Shown here piece by piece: positions 20,625 through 31,126 of a stretch of 52,276 bases of DNA. Every line of letters starts with the position of its first letter. Position 1 is the first letter of the stretch. Source of the DNA: Gnomoniopsis sp. IMI 355080 (lineage: Eukaryota; Ascomycota; Sordariomycetes; Diaporthales; Gnomoniaceae); contig JAPEVC010000242.1 of assembly GCA_027946555.1 (NCBI GenBank), positions 1 through 52,276 of the forward strand. The letters run 5' to 3'. The position numbers and the translations under genes are program-made. The notes under the pieces were generated by a model. The model was not told the origin of the DNA. It ran no database searches and saw only the letters and a program-made list of their open reading frames with translations.

Positions 20625-21773
20625 TTATTTCCTCTCCGTGTACCCATCAGCCAGGTCAATAGCAGTTGCCTGAGCCACCTTCTCAGGGGAGACGCTGACA
20701 GTCGGGATGAAGCCGTTAGGGTTGACATCCGTGCCAGTTGTTGCAAGCCCAGCGGCAGACGAGTTGATCCCAATAGTGATGTATCCCACCAGACCATCAG
20801 AGATTGTCTCGCCAAGCAAGCTAACATCAACAAGGGCACTGTATCCATCAGCATTAGCAACGCTGTAGATCGAGTCTTCCGAATTGAGCGTTCGGTTCAG
20901 CGTGGCTTTGTGGGCAGAGTATGGGCTAAGATCGTAAATCTCCTCGAGCAGCGACTCATCGAAGAACAGCTGGCCAATGTGCTGGATGTCGGTGTTGGAG
21001 TAGCTCTCGTTAGGTCCGGCACCAGCTTGAGCGGTGATATGGATGTGGGTTGCTCGCGTGACATAGTATCCCGGGAACACGGTCAGAAACTCCGCCATCC
21101 CATCATCGTTGGTAATCTGAACACCCCGGAGGAACGTCTCGTCGTCTGTTGTGCCATCATCTCGGGACGTCCACCCGTCAAGCAGCTCAACAGTGTCCGG
21201 ATCGACGCCGGTATAACCAGAGTACGATCCAGTCGCATTGCAGTTCCAAATAGTGAGGGCGACCTTGGGCAGGGGCTCACAAGTCTCCACATCTATCACA
21301 CCGACATCGAAATAGAAGTCGATGCCGGTTTCATTCTCGCGGAGGTCGTGACGAACAATCTCTCCGTCGATCCTGCACATTTACGTTAATTGACTCGCGT
21401 GACGCAGTGTTTGCAAGTGCTTAGCTTGCAAGGAGCATTCTTACCCATACGGTCCCCAGATGGTATCCGGGGCTAGTACACAAGTATTGTTCTGGATCTC
21501 TTGGTATTGTAGAGTATTGCGCTTGACTGGCGATGTCATGCTTCGCTCATCGGGTCGAATGTGACCAGACTCAACACGTCTCCGGTAAAGCGACTGAGCG
21601 CGGTTTTCCATGATGTTGGCCTTGCGCTTTTCGATGGCAGCGGCACATTTATTGGTGGAGCGGCCTGCCAATTTTGCCTCTTCACGAGTCACTTCCGCAG
21701 TCATATGCTCTGGGTGAGCAATGACTACGGAAGAAGAGAAGAGAGTGAGGATTGTGGCATTTGTGATCTTCAT
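20625..21773 (-). CDS. Secreted intradiol ring-cleavage dioxygenase
   Basis: This is a non-haem Fe(III) enzyme that opens catechol-type rings between the two hydroxyls. The fungal extracellular branch is linked to breakdown of lignin- or plant-phenol-derived aromatics. Exons on the minus strand are 21773-21445 and 21372-20625, giving 358 aa; the 72-nt intron is gtaaga...gtgcag. A signal peptide is evident (MKITNATILTLFSSSVVIA, cleavage near residue 19). The N-terminal linker region leads to TIWGPYGIDGEIVRHDLREN, the usual entry to the dioxygenase fold. All four iron ligands can be placed: Tyr160 (NATGSYSGY), Tyr213 (FPGYYVTR), His219 and His221 (ATHIHI). The C-terminus, about 100 residues beyond the catalytic core, is low in known motifs. 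The actual substrate cannot be read from the sequence. Confidence 0.88.
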
Positions 21774-22394
21774 TTTGAAACCTGAAAATAACGTATGTAT
21801 GTCTTTTGTCTCTAGACACTAGGTATCGTAAATGGTAGTATTGTAAAGAGTGTGATACAAACGATTGGCGAATCGGGGAAAAGAAGAAGAAGAGGCAGTG
21901 GTAATATTGTGTTAAATAGAAGGATCAAGGGCAACTTATGCGCTCATCTGCACAGAGCCGTGATGGCTGTTTTATACCATTTCTAATATCGTGCATTGAC
22001 TCCGAGGGCTGGACATTCCGCACATCCAAGTTGTTTCTTTCCCCTCTCCTTTCCCAACTCTACTGTGGTTCATTGCTTTCGGGACCATTGCGTGCCAATG
22101 AAGGTTGTTTGCAAAGACTAGATGAATGTGGATACATTGCGTGGCTGTAGAAACACACGGGTAGCCCATTGGAACCAATGAGGGACATGGTATTATACTT
22201 GGACTCATACATACATATTGATTTTGAAGGTTCAGCCACGCGGTCGGTGTCTCCGCAAATCCTGGACTTGTGGAGATTCAACGGGACACGACCGGTATTT
22301 GCGGAGCCTCGCCCACGCTCCCGATCACACTTTGCTAGGTAGTCAGTGCTGTGATTGAGCGTTTCTATATACTACTCAGTATGTACAATGAGGT
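21774..22394. promoter_or_regulatory. Promoter of the dioxygenase gene and 3' flank of mms22
   Basis: 621 nt between two minus-strand genes. It should hold the dioxygenase promoter near 21774-22100. I see no clear operator, repeat or gene. Confidence 0.5.
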
Positions 22395-25300
22395 TCAAAA
22401 TTCTATACCCAGTTCTGTGGGGTTGCCTCTCGGTTTCTTCCGCTTTCTACGGGGGCCGCGTCTGTCTTCTCCCTCACCCGCCTCGCTGACCCAAACCTGC
22501 AGTTCAAGAAGGAGCTCTGACAGAAGCCCAACCCTAGTGTGTAGATCGTTCTTGACACCTTCCACTGCTTGCGTTCCCCGCTGCGCAGAGGGCGTGGCAG
22601 CCACTCTGACAGTGACGTGATCGGACGTAATGACCCAGTTGTTCAGCACATCGCGAACCAGACTTTGCTTGAAACTTCTAATGTGATTGTCAAAGGTTAT
22701 AGGTGCAAGCTGGATCTTTGCCAGAATGAGGTCTTTGACCGGAACATTGCGTACCCCTACTCCGCTCCCTCCTGATTCGTGCAGCTTGCCCAGGACAGCC
22801 GCAGCCTGTTTCGCGACGCGAGCAAACTCAACAACACAGCCCTGTAGCATCGATGTTGTAGCTGAGGATTGCAGCAGCCAGCAGGCCAACGAGGGGCGGA
22901 TCGCATTGCAGATTTTGAGAAGTTGAGTGAATATGTGTGCTTGAGTAGGCGTCAACTCAGTGCTGCTCTCGCGAAGCTCCTGGGCCCACGTTAGAACAGT
23001 CGTCAGCAACGCCACAGCACCGTCAACAGCGTCCTCTGGAACCTCCCTAGGTAGACAAGACCTGGTGAGACTGTTGTACAGAGCTTTAGCGTATACATCG
23101 AGCAGAGGCCAGATGTCATTCTTGTGTGCGACCGCTTGGATGATAGCCGGTAGCATACGACCGATGACGAAGGCAAGAACGTTGTCATCCTTCATGCCGT
23201 TCTCAATAATCGTGATCTCTGCACTAAGTTGGTCGCTAGACAGTGACGTTTTGAAGTGATTGTACAGGTAGGAGAAGAGCTGCGGGATGGCTGTTGTTTC
23301 GCCCTCGCCCAACCTGATGCCGTACGCTAGAATTCCTGCTGTGTGTAGTTGAGGGTCTTCTTTCGGTGGCGAGTATTCTGCGCTGACCTGGTAGAAGTAT
23401 GGATCGATTGAGCAGAGGTCGGCTCCATGGGATTTAATCAATCCAACGATATCACGTACGAACTGGACGTAATTCGAATGCTCTGTAGAGTTCAGCTGCA
23501 GCGACTGAAAAGCCGATCTGATCTGTCGCATCACTGACTTTAAAGTCTTCTCGTACTTGGCCCTCGTGGGTCTTCTCTGTGCGAAGTCCGCTTGCCGGAC
23601 CTCCCTTCTCATGTAAGAAATAGCTGCGGCGAAGAGGTCTCGTCTCTTGGTATAATCAAGGGTAGTCTTAGTCAAAGTCCCGGTACCCGCCATATACCCC
23701 ATATCCAAGGTTTTCAGCGTCTCAGCTAGGTCGGCTTCATATCGCTTGACACTTGCGTGAGAAGGTTTGATTAATGATGAAACCCAGATGTCGAAATGAG
23801 TGCAACCAATGCTGGAGAAGCTGAAGACGTGGTTACTGAGAAGAGTTGACACGAAAAGAGGCACAAACCTCCACTCCACTGTACCGAGCTCACCAGGGAG
23901 GGCTTCGAATAGGCCGTACTTCCCAGCGGAGAAGAAGTGTAAGAGTGAGCTTTTCCCCCCATCGATGAACAAGCTGGCAATTCGACCACACACAACAACA
24001 GCCTTCTCGACGATTGGACACGCAATTTGAGAAGCCGTAGTACATGCAGGTGACAGCATGACCTTCCGAGTCGTGGCAATAAAGCTCTGACTTAATTTAT
24101 CGTCAAGGAACTCGACAGCATCTTCCAATTCGCGGTTGGTGTGCGTCGAGGCAGAATCACCAGTTGCTTCTCTCAAGCTACGCCAAACATCACACAATCG
24201 AGTGACGAAGATATCGACTGTATCAAAGGAGGCTCGCAGGATTCCCCAGTCCAAATCTGTGCCCTTGGAGATGAGTTTGTTGAAGGTCTTCGCCATTTGA
24301 CTCACGTTGAACGAGAAAGTGGCAGCTGTCAGCGACTGGCAATGTTTCATGACATCTAGAGATGCCATGACGCTGAAGTACAGCACATCCTTGGCCGCAT
24401 TCTGGTTGGCGGCGACAACGCTGTCTAGAAGCTCCTTCTGAACGTTACCCCTTTCTTCCTTCGCCATCGACATGAATTGATCCTCAACGTCAGCGGCGGC
24501 TGAGAGATACTGGTTTAGCACCTGATGAAACACGTTGTTTTGCCATGACATGAAGGGCCTGTAGTCCTGAACAGAGCTGCCTGACGAGACGATGAATCGT
24601 GCAAGCTGACTCCATGCTCGCAAATTGATAAGACATGCCTCCTTGTGTGAGCTTGCAGGCAGTACCAAGTCCTCAATCAAAGCAACAGGACGCCGAGATT
24701 CTGGAGGGGCAGCCCAAAAGAGGGTGCACAAAAGGTCGTGATGATTTCGCAGGGACGCAAGCTCATGAGTATGAATGGTCTGCTCCTTGGAGTACTGTCG
24801 ATTGTGGTTGGGCAGGCAGCGGGTGACGAGGTTTCGAATATCGTTGGAGAGGCCGCGTCGTTGCAAACCTTGGATGGCCACTGCCAAGATCTTGAGGAAA
24901 ATGTGAAAAGAACGATCTTCGGGCTCGACCGAAAGGCAAGGCCCATCGCTGCTGAGGTCTTCCAAAAACCGTGCAGATTTGTACACTTCCTCGTTTCTCA
25001 GATTAGACAAATTTTGACGACCGAAGAAGTCAAAAATTGTTCCAACAACGCCAATACATCTTTGCCAGCCCCATTGCTCGATCAAGTAATGACAGCGCCC
25101 TAGCAACGCACGAAAGTAGTCATTGAAACTCGGAGACTGCCTTTGATTGGTCTGGTAGGAATCAAAGACGACTTTGAGCAGCTTCTGGGCTAGAATCCAG
25201 CCTTGCAGTGGCGCCACGTACCGCGCCCCCTTGCGTAGAATGCCAAAGTCATCAAACTCCGTGAGTGGCAGTAGAGTAAACATGTCTCTCCAATGGCGCT

Positions 25301-28300
25301 CGAGTCGCTGAGCGTCGATAACATGGGTGAGTTCGATGTTCATGGTTGCAGATACTAAATCCCAAAATCCAGCCTTCGGTATTTGAGCTGAGCTGAGGAC
25401 TCTCATGACTATCACCCAGGTAGTTATCGCAAAGTTGTCATTCCTGATCCCGCGTTCTCGGACCAAGGGACGATGGAGATCGTCGTATGCCGTCCGGACG
25501 TCGGAAAGACCGATGCTCAAGAGTTTTTGGATGAGAAATTTGGCAAGTCGAGTGAGTATATCTTCCGCTTTCGGGGCCTGATTAGAGAGTCCTGCTGTGC
25601 CTTGGCACAATCGCGATAGTACCAAAGCACATAGGACAAACCGTGACGTTGTCTGCAGCAGCACGTGACTTGTGCATTGAGCGGACGTTGAGTGAGACGC
25701 ATGGTTCAGGAAACCGGCGAGTAAATCGAACATTCTTTGCGCGAAGTATTCGAGCTCGGGCTGCTCGTTGTTACTGGCGAATTCAAGCACATATTGTAAG
25801 ACAAATCCTGCAGCATCAACAACTTGATGAACACCAAATGAAGGCCTGGTATCTCCATTCGAATGCACATGCTCTGCGATGAAATCGAAAACCAGGCCGA
25901 GTTCAGACGATGTTGTATCAGTCCATCTGCCCCACTGGAATCGGTAACTTGAGAAGTGGAAACAGACACTAGGTCGAGTGCCAGTGACGAAAGGCTTAAT
26001 TCTATAACAGAGCGCCTTGTTAAGTGTGCCGTTCCCGATGACGGTGGTATGATGAAAGAAAGTATCGCCATGCAGTGGAAAAACGTCGAAATGTTGCGTG
26101 TAATGCGTGCCGAAAGGCCCCAACCCGATGATTTTATTGGCCTTTCCGCCTTGAGGCTGCACATCCTCCTCAGTAGGCGATGGATGGTCACCGAGAAAAG
26201 GAAGCGGGTCATTCGCATGTTTGTACTGAGGGGCGTTGAGATCAATGTGCCTCGGAGCCATCCTCTTGCCATGCCGAGAAGGCTTTCTCGTGGTTTGACC
26301 TTCGTGCTGGTCAAGCTGGGGCGCAAAGAGCTCAGACCTTGCCACAGCTTCTGAAATCTCAGGTTGGAGCTCTGCGTCTGGGCTTGAACGCCAGAGCTGG
26401 AAGCTTGGAGCCAGCACCTCCTTTCGGCCTGTGCGGAACACAAGGTCCAACAGTCTCTTTCTTACGCCAAAGTCAACGTGATCATCGCCTCGAAGCACAT
26501 CTGTCTCAAGTTGTGCAGGCCTGTACCCAAAGCTAAGGTCCTGAGGCTGGATTCTGTCGCTTCTGAGTCTCGCCTTTCTGAGAGACTGTCTTTCGGGACA
26601 TATTCCTGTTTTTGCCGTGGAGACGAGACTGCCCATGCTAACTTGTCTTGAAAGTTTCTTTGGCTGGTTGAAAGACAAGCCTATTGAAGGTTGGGAAGGC
26701 AGTTTTGCATTCCAACTCGTAGGCCTGAGAGGTTCTCTAGACCGTATCGGCTTTCGTTGCGTTGTTGGCTGTGCCATTCTGGGTGTGCGTTGCTTAATAG
26801 AGCCAGCTCTCCATCTTTTGAGAATTGAGAGGGCATCGACATTGTCTCTCCGATTTCCAAGGTTGATGCTCTTGTTCAAGGGTTTGGATCTTCCCATGTT
26901 GTTCCGCTTAGTCGCAGCGCGAGCTGCAATTTTGATGAATTTTGGGGCGTCTGGTTCTACAACGTCCGCGATGCTAAGCGCAGGGGGCGAGATGGCTCGC
27001 TTTACCTGGTGTCCACTTGTCACCAGATGACGAGAATTCACTGTACAATTCGAAAGACGATCCGAAGGCTGCACGGACGTTAATAACTTCGACTGTCGAT
27101 AGCGCTGGGGCCCTTTGAAACCCCCTTGCTGCAATTTCTTTCTCTTACTCGGAGGCCCTGCAGATGAAGCGCGTTGTCGTTTCTGACCAGGCAGCATCCA
27201 ATCAACAAAATTGTCTTCCACCACTGACGCGTTGTCATCCGAAGAACAATGGTCAAGGCCACCCAAGTCCTGGTCGTGATTGACGCAGTGAGCCGCTTGA
27301 TCAGTGATTTGTTCTATCTCGGTGTCTTCATCGTCACTTTCATCCAGCTCATCAAGGAAGGATTTGGTGGTGACTCTTGGTTTGGGCAAACCAGACCTTT
27401 TCGTAGCTAATCCGGGACGTGGCTGATTAGGAGACCTTGGTGGACTTGACTTCCTGTTTATGGATTTGGTCGTGTCCTTGCGGGTCTGCTGGTCCAGCCT
27501 CAGCCATGATGCAGGAAGGACGCCCCTTATCCTCCTTCCTGTCCGCCGGATCAAGTCAGACTCGCTGGCAGAACTGGGACCCTCCCAGCCATGTAACTCT
27601 GGTTCTTTCTCACTTTCTGCTATGAGAGCCGTGAGATCAATGGGTTCGGTAAGGGTAAGAGGCCGAGCCGCTGGGGTCAGCTGCCCAGGAGGAGATACTG
27701 AATGGCTAATTGCGGATAGCTTGAAGGACCGGCGAGCCGGATCCATCGGAGAAAGGAGTTTCTTCCTTGTCGAACTTGAGGCAACAGGTTCTGGTGATGA
27801 CAGTAGATCCCAAGTCTCGTTCTGTATTCTCAAGGGAGACTCGTGTCCGGGTATTGCATGCTTCATTCTAAGACGTTTTTTGAATGTTGATGGTGGGGAA
27901 ATTGTCCCCCGTTTCATCCGCTTGGATGTCTTTTTGCTTGCGACAAGGTCTCCGATATCTGGGAAATCCTCGTCCTCATTAACGCTTGTATCGTCAGTCT
28001 GCTGTCCTGGACTCTGCTCGCTGCTAGCTCGCAGGTGTCGCTGGGGCGAAGAGGTTCCGTAAGATTGGGATAACGCCAGCTCGTCCAGATCATCATGTAG
28101 CACACTTCGAGTGGTCCTCCTCGGCGATTCCTGCGATTCCTCGTCTATTCCAACGGACTGTTCCTCATCTCCGGTGAATTCTGGGTCTTGTGTGTCCCCG
28201 TTCCGCCGTCTAACAGCCATTTGTTCTGCAGCAGCAATGCGGATTGGTTTTAAACCATGTGACTTGAAGGCCTTGCTGTACTGAGCATTCTCCAGAAGAT

Positions 28301-28967
28301 ATGGATGCTCTTGAATTGGTTTACGGGGTCTCAAAGACCGACGTCCTGGCGCAGAAGCTTCCAAAGCATTCGGTGTTAGGGAAGTGGTTGTCTGTGCATT
28401 GTCCACTACTTCGCGGTGAGTTTCATTGCCCTGTCCAGTTTTGTCCTCCACTAAAGTTTCCCGGTCAGACACGTACGGAGACATACCAGGGAATGGGTCG
28501 GCGGTTGACGCATTTATCCCGACGGGGCTGGGAGAGACCTTATCCCTTCGGTCCAGTAAGCTGCCATCTGCACCAGCTCCCGAATCTGCCAGCGACTCCG
28601 GCGGGAAGTCCGCCAGAGAATCCGGTGAGCCGCACTTTTCTTTTGGAGTATCGCTATCATTCAGAAGTCTCGAGGCAGCTGGAGGGACCCGTTGCTTCTC
28701 GCCAATCGTCTCACCTGTCTCTGTTCCACTATTCGTGGAAACGGGAGACTGAGGCTGAGTGGACGGTATCTGGGTGTTTTTGAGCGTAGAGATTGCAGTC
28801 GGAAGAGAACTCGGAGATCCATGAAATACCCAAACATCATCGCTCTGTGGATCAGGTTGCGGGGTTGGCTGAGCGCAAGACAGCGGCAGACGCTGTGACG
28901 AGTCGTCTGAGTCCCAACCCTCGTCGTCCGAGTCGGGGACCTCCCCAAGTTCCTTCCAATTGCCCAT
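22395..28967 (-). CDS. mms22: Mms22/Mus7 family DNA replication-repair protein
   Basis: Mms22 (Mus7 in S. pombe) joins the Rtt101-Mms1 cullin ubiquitin ligase and supports replication-fork restart and recombination after alkylation damage. The gene is a single uninterrupted frame of 2190 aa. The N-terminal signature of the family is visible (GNWKELGEVPDSDDEGWDSD). The first 750 residues are Ser/Pro-rich, charged and probably disordered with several basic clusters. The conserved helical family region begins near residue 950 and contains FQWGRWTDTTSSELGLVFDF (about 1010-1030), then runs as leucine-rich helices to the C-terminus. The size is similar to other Pezizomycotina members and larger than yeast Mms22 (1454 aa). 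The start is the first Met of the frame. A basic tail, RRGPRRKRKKPRGNP, close to the C-terminus may be a nuclear localisation signal. Confidence 0.9.
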   Translation of the reverse strand: MGNWKELGEVPDSDDEGWDSDDSSQRLPLSCAQPTPQPDPQSDDVWVFHGSPSSLPTAISTLKNTQIPSTQPQSPVSTNSGTETGETIGEKQRVPPAASRLLNDSDTPKEKCGSPDSLADFPPESLADSGAGADGSLLDRRDKVSPSPVGINASTADPFPGMSPYVSDRETLVEDKTGQGNETHREVVDNAQTTTSLTPNALEASAPGRRSLRPRKPIQEHPYLLENAQYSKAFKSHGLKPIRIAAAEQMAVRRRNGDTQDPEFTGDEEQSVGIDEESQESPRRTTRSVLHDDLDELALSQSYGTSSPQRHLRASSEQSPGQQTDDTSVNEDEDFPDIGDLVASKKTSKRMKRGTISPPSTFKKRLRMKHAIPGHESPLRIQNETWDLLSSPEPVASSSTRKKLLSPMDPARRSFKLSAISHSVSPPGQLTPAARPLTLTEPIDLTALIAESEKEPELHGWEGPSSASESDLIRRTGRRIRGVLPASWLRLDQQTRKDTTKSINRKSSPPRSPNQPRPGLATKRSGLPKPRVTTKSFLDELDESDDEDTEIEQITDQAAHCVNHDQDLGGLDHCSSDDNASVVEDNFVDWMLPGQKRQRASSAGPPSKRKKLQQGGFKGPQRYRQSKLLTSVQPSDRLSNCTVNSRHLVTSGHQVKRAISPPALSIADVVEPDAPKFIKIAARAATKRNNMGRSKPLNKSINLGNRRDNVDALSILKRWRAGSIKQRTPRMAQPTTQRKPIRSREPLRPTSWNAKLPSQPSIGLSFNQPKKLSRQVSMGSLVSTAKTGICPERQSLRKARLRSDRIQPQDLSFGYRPAQLETDVLRGDDHVDFGVRKRLLDLVFRTGRKEVLAPSFQLWRSSPDAELQPEISEAVARSELFAPQLDQHEGQTTRKPSRHGKRMAPRHIDLNAPQYKHANDPLPFLGDHPSPTEEDVQPQGGKANKIIGLGPFGTHYTQHFDVFPLHGDTFFHHTTVIGNGTLNKALCYRIKPFVTGTRPSVCFHFSSYRFQWGRWTDTTSSELGLVFDFIAEHVHSNGDTRPSFGVHQVVDAAGFVLQYVLEFASNNEQPELEYFAQRMFDLLAGFLNHASHSTSAQCTSHVLLQTTSRFVLCALVLSRLCQGTAGLSNQAPKAEDILTRLAKFLIQKLLSIGLSDVRTAYDDLHRPLVRERGIRNDNFAITTWVIVMRVLSSAQIPKAGFWDLVSATMNIELTHVIDAQRLERHWRDMFTLLPLTEFDDFGILRKGARYVAPLQGWILAQKLLKVVFDSYQTNQRQSPSFNDYFRALLGRCHYLIEQWGWQRCIGVVGTIFDFFGRQNLSNLRNEEVYKSARFLEDLSSDGPCLSVEPEDRSFHIFLKILAVAIQGLQRRGLSNDIRNLVTRCLPNHNRQYSKEQTIHTHELASLRNHHDLLCTLFWAAPPESRRPVALIEDLVLPASSHKEACLINLRAWSQLARFIVSSGSSVQDYRPFMSWQNNVFHQVLNQYLSAAADVEDQFMSMAKEERGNVQKELLDSVVAANQNAAKDVLYFSVMASLDVMKHCQSLTAATFSFNVSQMAKTFNKLISKGTDLDWGILRASFDTVDIFVTRLCDVWRSLREATGDSASTHTNRELEDAVEFLDDKLSQSFIATTRKVMLSPACTTASQIACPIVEKAVVVCGRIASLFIDGGKSSLLHFFSAGKYGLFEALPGELGTVEWRFVPLFVSTLLSNHVFSFSSIGCTHFDIWVSSLIKPSHASVKRYEADLAETLKTLDMGYMAGTGTLTKTTLDYTKRRDLFAAAISYMRREVRQADFAQRRPTRAKYEKTLKSVMRQIRSAFQSLQLNSTEHSNYVQFVRDIVGLIKSHGADLCSIDPYFYQVSAEYSPPKEDPQLHTAGILAYGIRLGEGETTAIPQLFSYLYNHFKTSLSSDQLSAEITIIENGMKDDNVLAFVIGRMLPAIIQAVAHKNDIWPLLDVYAKALYNSLTRSCLPREVPEDAVDGAVALLTTVLTWAQELRESSTELTPTQAHIFTQLLKICNAIRPSLACWLLQSSATTSMLQGCVVEFARVAKQAAAVLGKLHESGGSGVGVRNVPVKDLILAKIQLAPITFDNHIRSFKQSLVRDVLNNWVITSDHVTVRVAATPSAQRGTQAVEGVKNDLHTRVGLLSELLLELQVWVSEAGEGEDRRGPRRKRKKPRGNPTELGIEF

Positions 28968-29403
28968 AAGAGATTGGAGGCATTGTTTTACCGAAGGAAG
29001 AGAGGCTCATGGATCAAGTGGCCATGTTGCGTTTGTTGTGTTGCGGTGATGTAATTTACAGTCAATCCACTTTGGCAGTAGAGCTGTAGGGAGACGCGTT
29101 GGGACTGCAAGACGCGTGTAGTTCAAGCTTACGTAGCGTGTCTATGCTTGCTTAGTCAGCCGCCGTTTGCGACAGAAAAATGAGTTACGTAGTACTCCAA
29201 GTCACGTAGCTCGAGCAATGGTTCGCAATAGTCTATGAAGTCTAACTACCCGACGATAACGGCAGTGAAGCACCTGGAGTCGCCAATTCGGATGCGTTCG
29301 ATCATCCCCTGGGCTGTGACTTTGCATGTGCTCTGTTCCCCACCTTGTATCTTCAATATTGCCCCTTGCAGATTTTGAAAGTGCCGTTTAAAGCCCAAGC
29401 ATC
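28968..29403. promoter_or_regulatory. Divergent promoter of mms22 and the 72-aa protein gene
   Basis: 436 nt between divergent start codons. Repeated tacgta words occur (29131-29215, for example cttacgtagc and agttacgtagta). Otherwise nothing specific is visible. Confidence 0.5.
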
Positions 29404-29746
29404 ATGTCTTCGCGCAATCTTACCGCACTAGCCGTCGCCGTAGTAGCTGGCGTGGCCGGTGGTACGTTTGCAGGCCCTTGGGTGCTGAGCAGATGCGGTC
29501 TGCGAGGATGCTGATGTTGGCACAGGAGTCTATACCTTTGGTCCCATGCTCAAAGAACAACAGAAGACCCAAGAAATTTGGAAGAATCCTGGGTATGAAA
29601 GTCACGAATGCTTACTTGATGTTCCGGTCCTAATTCTGAGGTTGCCCTCTAGTCCAGCTCAAACGGGTGGTGGCCCGCAGAACGGGGTTCCGAAGTCGCA
29701 AGACCAGACGAACCACCAGGGGTTTAAACCGACGCAGGAGAAGTAA
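29404..29746 (+). CDS. Small single-pass membrane protein, 72 aa, three exons
   Basis: Exons 29404-29461, 29526-29592 and 29653-29746 encode 72 aa. The introns are 64 nt (gtacgt, branch ctgatg, cag) and 60 nt (gtatga...tag), and the three exon lengths sum to a multiple of three with a stop at the end. I do not recognise a named family. The N-terminus, SSRNLTALAVAVVAGVAGG, reads on into VYTF as one hydrophobic helix starting near residue 6 with Ala/Gly/Val, resembling a short mitochondrial or ER inner-membrane anchor. Then comes a charged helix (MLKEQQKTQEIWKNP) and a Gly/Gln/Pro-rich tail ending in KPTQEK. It sits 583 nt before cox5 and could be mitochondrial, but that is inference. The gene model is well supported by splice continuity; function is unknown. 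Confidence 0.7.
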
Positions 29747-30328
29747 AGTGCAAGTTGAGGACGATCATCATGACCTACTGGATTACAATAGGGGAAGGTC
29801 CCTGGGCATTGTACGACCTGCAGTTAAGAAGCTTGATGAGACGATGGGAGGATTGGCCTTAGGAGGTGACAAGGCCGCAAGGGTACACCATTGTAAATTG
29901 TTGCCTTTCAAAGTACTCATAGCACTTGACGTGTCACATCCTGCGCAATTATGAAAAAGGCCAAATACAGTTCACTTTGTTGAAGATGAACCCTATCATA
30001 ATAGCTCATATGGGATCAAGAAGACATCAATAGACACCTGCACTCTTGTCAAGTTGGCAGGTCATATTGAAGATCTGAGAGAATTGGTGACCTTTGCAAC
30101 CCGAATCATTGGAAGGCCAATCGCTGAGTCAGCGCCGCTCCACTGAGCCGGAGTGGTTCGACTTTTGAGCCCGAGGCCAACTCCAAAACTTCGTGAATCC
30201 TGACCTTGCCGGAAGCCATTGTCGATTGGACCCATCTCCACTCTTTGTTCAGCGACTCAACCAGCAAGCACCACCTGCTCCCCTTATCACCCAGAACGCT
30301 TCCGAACTTCGCGCGACTACTGAGCAAA
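29747..30328. promoter_or_regulatory. Promoter of cox5
   Basis: 582 nt between two plus-strand genes, holding the 3' end of the 72-aa gene and the cox5 promoter and leader. No clear motif beyond a CT/CA-rich leader (about 30230-30320). Confidence 0.5.
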
Positions 30329-31126
30329 ATGATGCGTTTTTCGACGTCAGGAGCGCTGCGCGCCAGCCTCTCCAAGATCAACCGCAAGTCCACCACCACC
30401 ACTCTCATCTCCCGCGCCGCCGCTTCCACCACAGCCTCCTCCGGCCATGCCATCTCGAACCCCACTCTGGCCAATATTGAGAAGAGGTGGGAAGGCATGC
30501 CTCTGCAGGAGCAAGCCGAGCTGTGGATGGCCCTTCGCGACCGCATGAAGGAGAACTGGTCCGACCTGACCATCCAGGAGAAGAAGGCTGGTGAGTCCTC
30601 CCACAAGACCTCTGGAGCAATCCTTAAACCTCGTGATCACATCCTTTCATCGCAATAGAGATGGGACCTGGCTCTGGTAGCTCATCCAGCCCTCAGTCGA
30701 CTTCAATGGCCTTTACCGGTTTCTGCCGAATATCATGCGTCATGACATAACTGATGAGCAAGTACTAATCAAAATACCTCACAGCTTACTGGATTGCCTT
30801 CGGCCCTCACGGTCCCCGTGCTGAGGCTCCTCCAGATGAGGGAAAGAAGGTTGCTCTCGGTGTTTTCGTCGGCGTCTTCGCCAGCTTGGTCATCTTTGCC
30901 TCGACCCGCATGTTCGCCAAGCCCGCACCACACACCATGAACAAGGAGTGGCAGGAGGCCGCAAATGAGTACCTCAAGGTCCGCCACAGTCTTCAACACT
31001 CGCGACCAATCTTTTTCCTGATGCTGACATGTGCTCCAGGAACAAAAAGCCGAGCCTTTCACTGGCTATTCCTCTCCCGACTACAAGGGCAAGGGACAGG
31101 TCCAATCCCCCCCCAAGAATGCTTAG
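30329..31126 (+). CDS. cox5: Cytochrome c oxidase subunit 5 (COX IV family)
   Basis: This is a nuclear-encoded subunit of respiratory complex IV in the mitochondrial inner membrane, orthologous to yeast Cox5a/b and mammalian COX4. Exons 30329-30590, 30785-30978 and 31040-31126 encode 180 aa. Intron 1 is 194 nt (gtgagt...cacag). Intron 2 is 61 nt with an unusual gtccgc donor, chosen because it joins YLK to EQKAEPFTGYSSPDY in frame. The N-terminus is a Ser/Arg-rich mitochondrial presequence. The matrix domain follows (NPTLANIEKRWEGMPLQEQA, then a conserved WIAFGPHGPRA). One transmembrane helix (VALGVFVGVFASLVIFAS, about 109-127) and an intermembrane-space tail (KPAPHTMNKEWQEAA) complete it. Start could be either of the two adjacent Met codons. 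Confidence 0.9.

Noticed and set aside
15001..28967. Secondary-metabolite cluster around the dioxygenase
   Set aside because: No polyketide synthase, peptide synthetase, terpene cyclase, transporter or pathway regulator lies nearby; the neighbours are housekeeping genes.
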